Assembly: GCA_037442065.1 (NCBI GenBank) | Contig: JBBIQZ010000037.1 | Location: forward strand, 1 to 6,829 | Length of the DNA: 6,829 nt | Source: JBBIQZ01 sp037442065 | GTDB taxonomy: Bacteria; Patescibacteriota; CPR2_A; CG2-30-33-46 | Direction: 5' to 3' | Shown here: positions 6,061 through 6,829 of the stretch, piece by piece | Layout: the number at the start of each line of letters is the position of its first letter | Numbering within the stretch: position 1 is the first letter of the stretch | The notes under the pieces: generated by a model | The model's input: only the letters and a program-made list of their open reading frames with translations | Told to the model about the DNA's origin: nothing | Databases searched by the model: none | Program-made: the position numbers and the translations under genes

Positions 6061-6829
6061 AATAATCTCCTATAACCAAATAGTCCATTTTTGTTTTAAG
6101 AAAGTCTTTAATCGCCTGCTCTGGCGTCTCGACAATCGGCTCGCCTTTTAGATTGAAGCTTGTGTTTAAAATACACGGGATGCTTGTAACTTCATAAAAT
6201 TTTTTGATGAGGTTATAGTATCTCCCGTTATCTTTACTGACTGTCTGAATACGGCAAGTACCATCGGTATGAACTATAGCCGTCAAATCTTCTCTTTTGT
6301 CCTTTTTCACTTTAAAACAAAATGTCATAAAAGGACTCCAGTGGTTTTTTTCGGGGACTTCAAAGTACTCATAAACTTTCTCTTGTAAAACAGAACCTGC
6401 AAATGGCCTGAATTGTTCACGAATTTTGATTACATTAACTTTTTCTTTCATAAAACGCGGCTTTGGGTTGGCGAGTATGGATCGAGAACCAAGCGCGCGC
6501 GGTCCAAATTCCATACGTCCGTTAAACCAACCGATTATTTTTCCTTGAGCAAGAAGCTTGGCGGCTTTTGTAATAAGATCGTTCGTGTTCTTATATCTCC
6601 CATATTTCAATCCATATTTTTTGATTATGCCTTCTATCTGATCGTCTCGATATTCTGATCCAAAGTAGAGATTTTTAACAACGGCTCGAGTTCTTTTTTT
6701 GAGAATAGCATAATAGAGATATAATCCTGCGCCAACCGCGTTTCCGCTATCTCCAGCTGCTCCAAAAATATATATTTTTTGAATGGAGTATGATTATAAA
6801 TCTTGCCGTTTGCCAGAGCATTCAATGCA
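6044..6829 (-). CDS. Carbamoyltransferase (NodU/CmcH/TobZ family), 5'-partial with apparent frameshift
   Basis: About 261 C-terminal residues of an O-carbamoyltransferase are visible; the start lies beyond the window. The family transfers carbamoyl from carbamoyl phosphate, through carbamoyl-AMP, to a sugar hydroxyl. The visible part starts with ALNALANGKI (end of the Kae1-like domain), then IFGAAGDSGNAVGAGLY, FGSEYRDDQIE, the C-terminal-domain signature EFGPRALGSRS, FRPFAGSVL, HTDGTCRIQTV, and the near-terminal LNTSFNLKGEPIVETPEQA. The first 18 codons (6828-6775) are in one frame, and everything from IYIFG onward is in another, whose upstream stop is at 6794-6796. The first frame hits a stop at 6634-6636. 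One extra A in the A6 run at 6775-6780, or a -1 slip there, joins the two parts seamlessly. Either half taken alone gives a wrong protein. Beside glycan assembly genes it probably decorates the polysaccharide or a precursor. It may be a pseudogene if the shift is real. Confidence 0.88.
6775..6780 (-). other. Frameshift site at A6 homopolymer in carbamoyltransferase
   Basis: On the coding strand the sequence reads TTC then six A then TATATATTTTTGG. Upstream of the run the family protein is in one frame (HTPFKK). Downstream it continues in the -1 frame (IYIFGAAGD). Restoring a seventh A gives an unbroken family sequence. A sequencing or assembly deletion in the run, a true inactivating mutation, or programmed -1 slippage would all look alike here. 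Confidence 0.85.

Noticed and set aside
6634..6825. Separate small hypothetical protein on the minus strand
   Set aside because: Its first residues (ALNALANGKI) are carbamoyltransferase sequence and the rest is out-of-frame translation past the A6 shift.
1..6829. Use of TGA as a sense codon (code 25, SR1/Gracilibacteria)
   Set aside because: TGA ends the WecG-like and GT4 genes where the families end, and none of the real frames has an internal TGA.

Overview
This AT-rich, very gene-dense 6.8 kb window is a piece of a surface or extracellular polysaccharide locus. It carries seven genes, two of them cut by the window ends, and only two gaps between genes (15 and 21 bases). No rRNA, tRNA, insertion sequence or CRISPR array was seen, and no stretch over 300 bases lacks a gene. 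TAA, TAG and TGA are all used as ordinary stops, so a code that reassigns TGA is not indicated. Low GC, Lys/Asn/Ile/Phe-rich proteins, weak Shine-Dalgarno sequences, overlapping gene ends and this gene repertoire resemble Patescibacteria (Candidate Phyla Radiation, perhaps Microgenomates-like). That placement is inference and rests on no marker gene.

Layout. Bases 1-1014 (+) hold the 3' part of a GH10-fold protein whose catalytic centre is heavily altered. It converges with, and overlaps, a leftward three-gene set at 994-4072 (-). In transcription order this set is an O-antigen polymerase/ligase-like membrane protein, a CDP-paratose/tyvelose 2-epimerase-like SDR, and a WecG/TagA/CpsF glycosyltransferase. 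After a 21-base divergent gap comes a rightward pair at 4094-6060 (+): a GT4 glycosyltransferase overlapping by ATGA with a membrane-anchored SGNH hydrolase. This pair converges with, and overlaps, the C-terminal part of a carbamoyltransferase at 6044-6829 (-), whose reading frame breaks at a run of six A.

How the genes may work together (inference). The epimerase would supply or modify a nucleotide sugar. The WecG-like and GT4 enzymes would add sugars to a lipid-linked glycan, and the Wzy/WaaL-like protein would polymerise or ligate it. The SGNH protein and the carbamoyltransferase would handle acyl and carbamoyl decorations, and the GH10-like protein may bind or trim the product.

The points most worth a second look are active-site losses inside otherwise well-kept folds. 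The GH10 nucleophile Glu is Ser and most glycone-subsite residues are replaced. The epimerase YxxxK Tyr is Phe. The carbamoyltransferase frameshift could be an assembly error, a real mutation or recoding.
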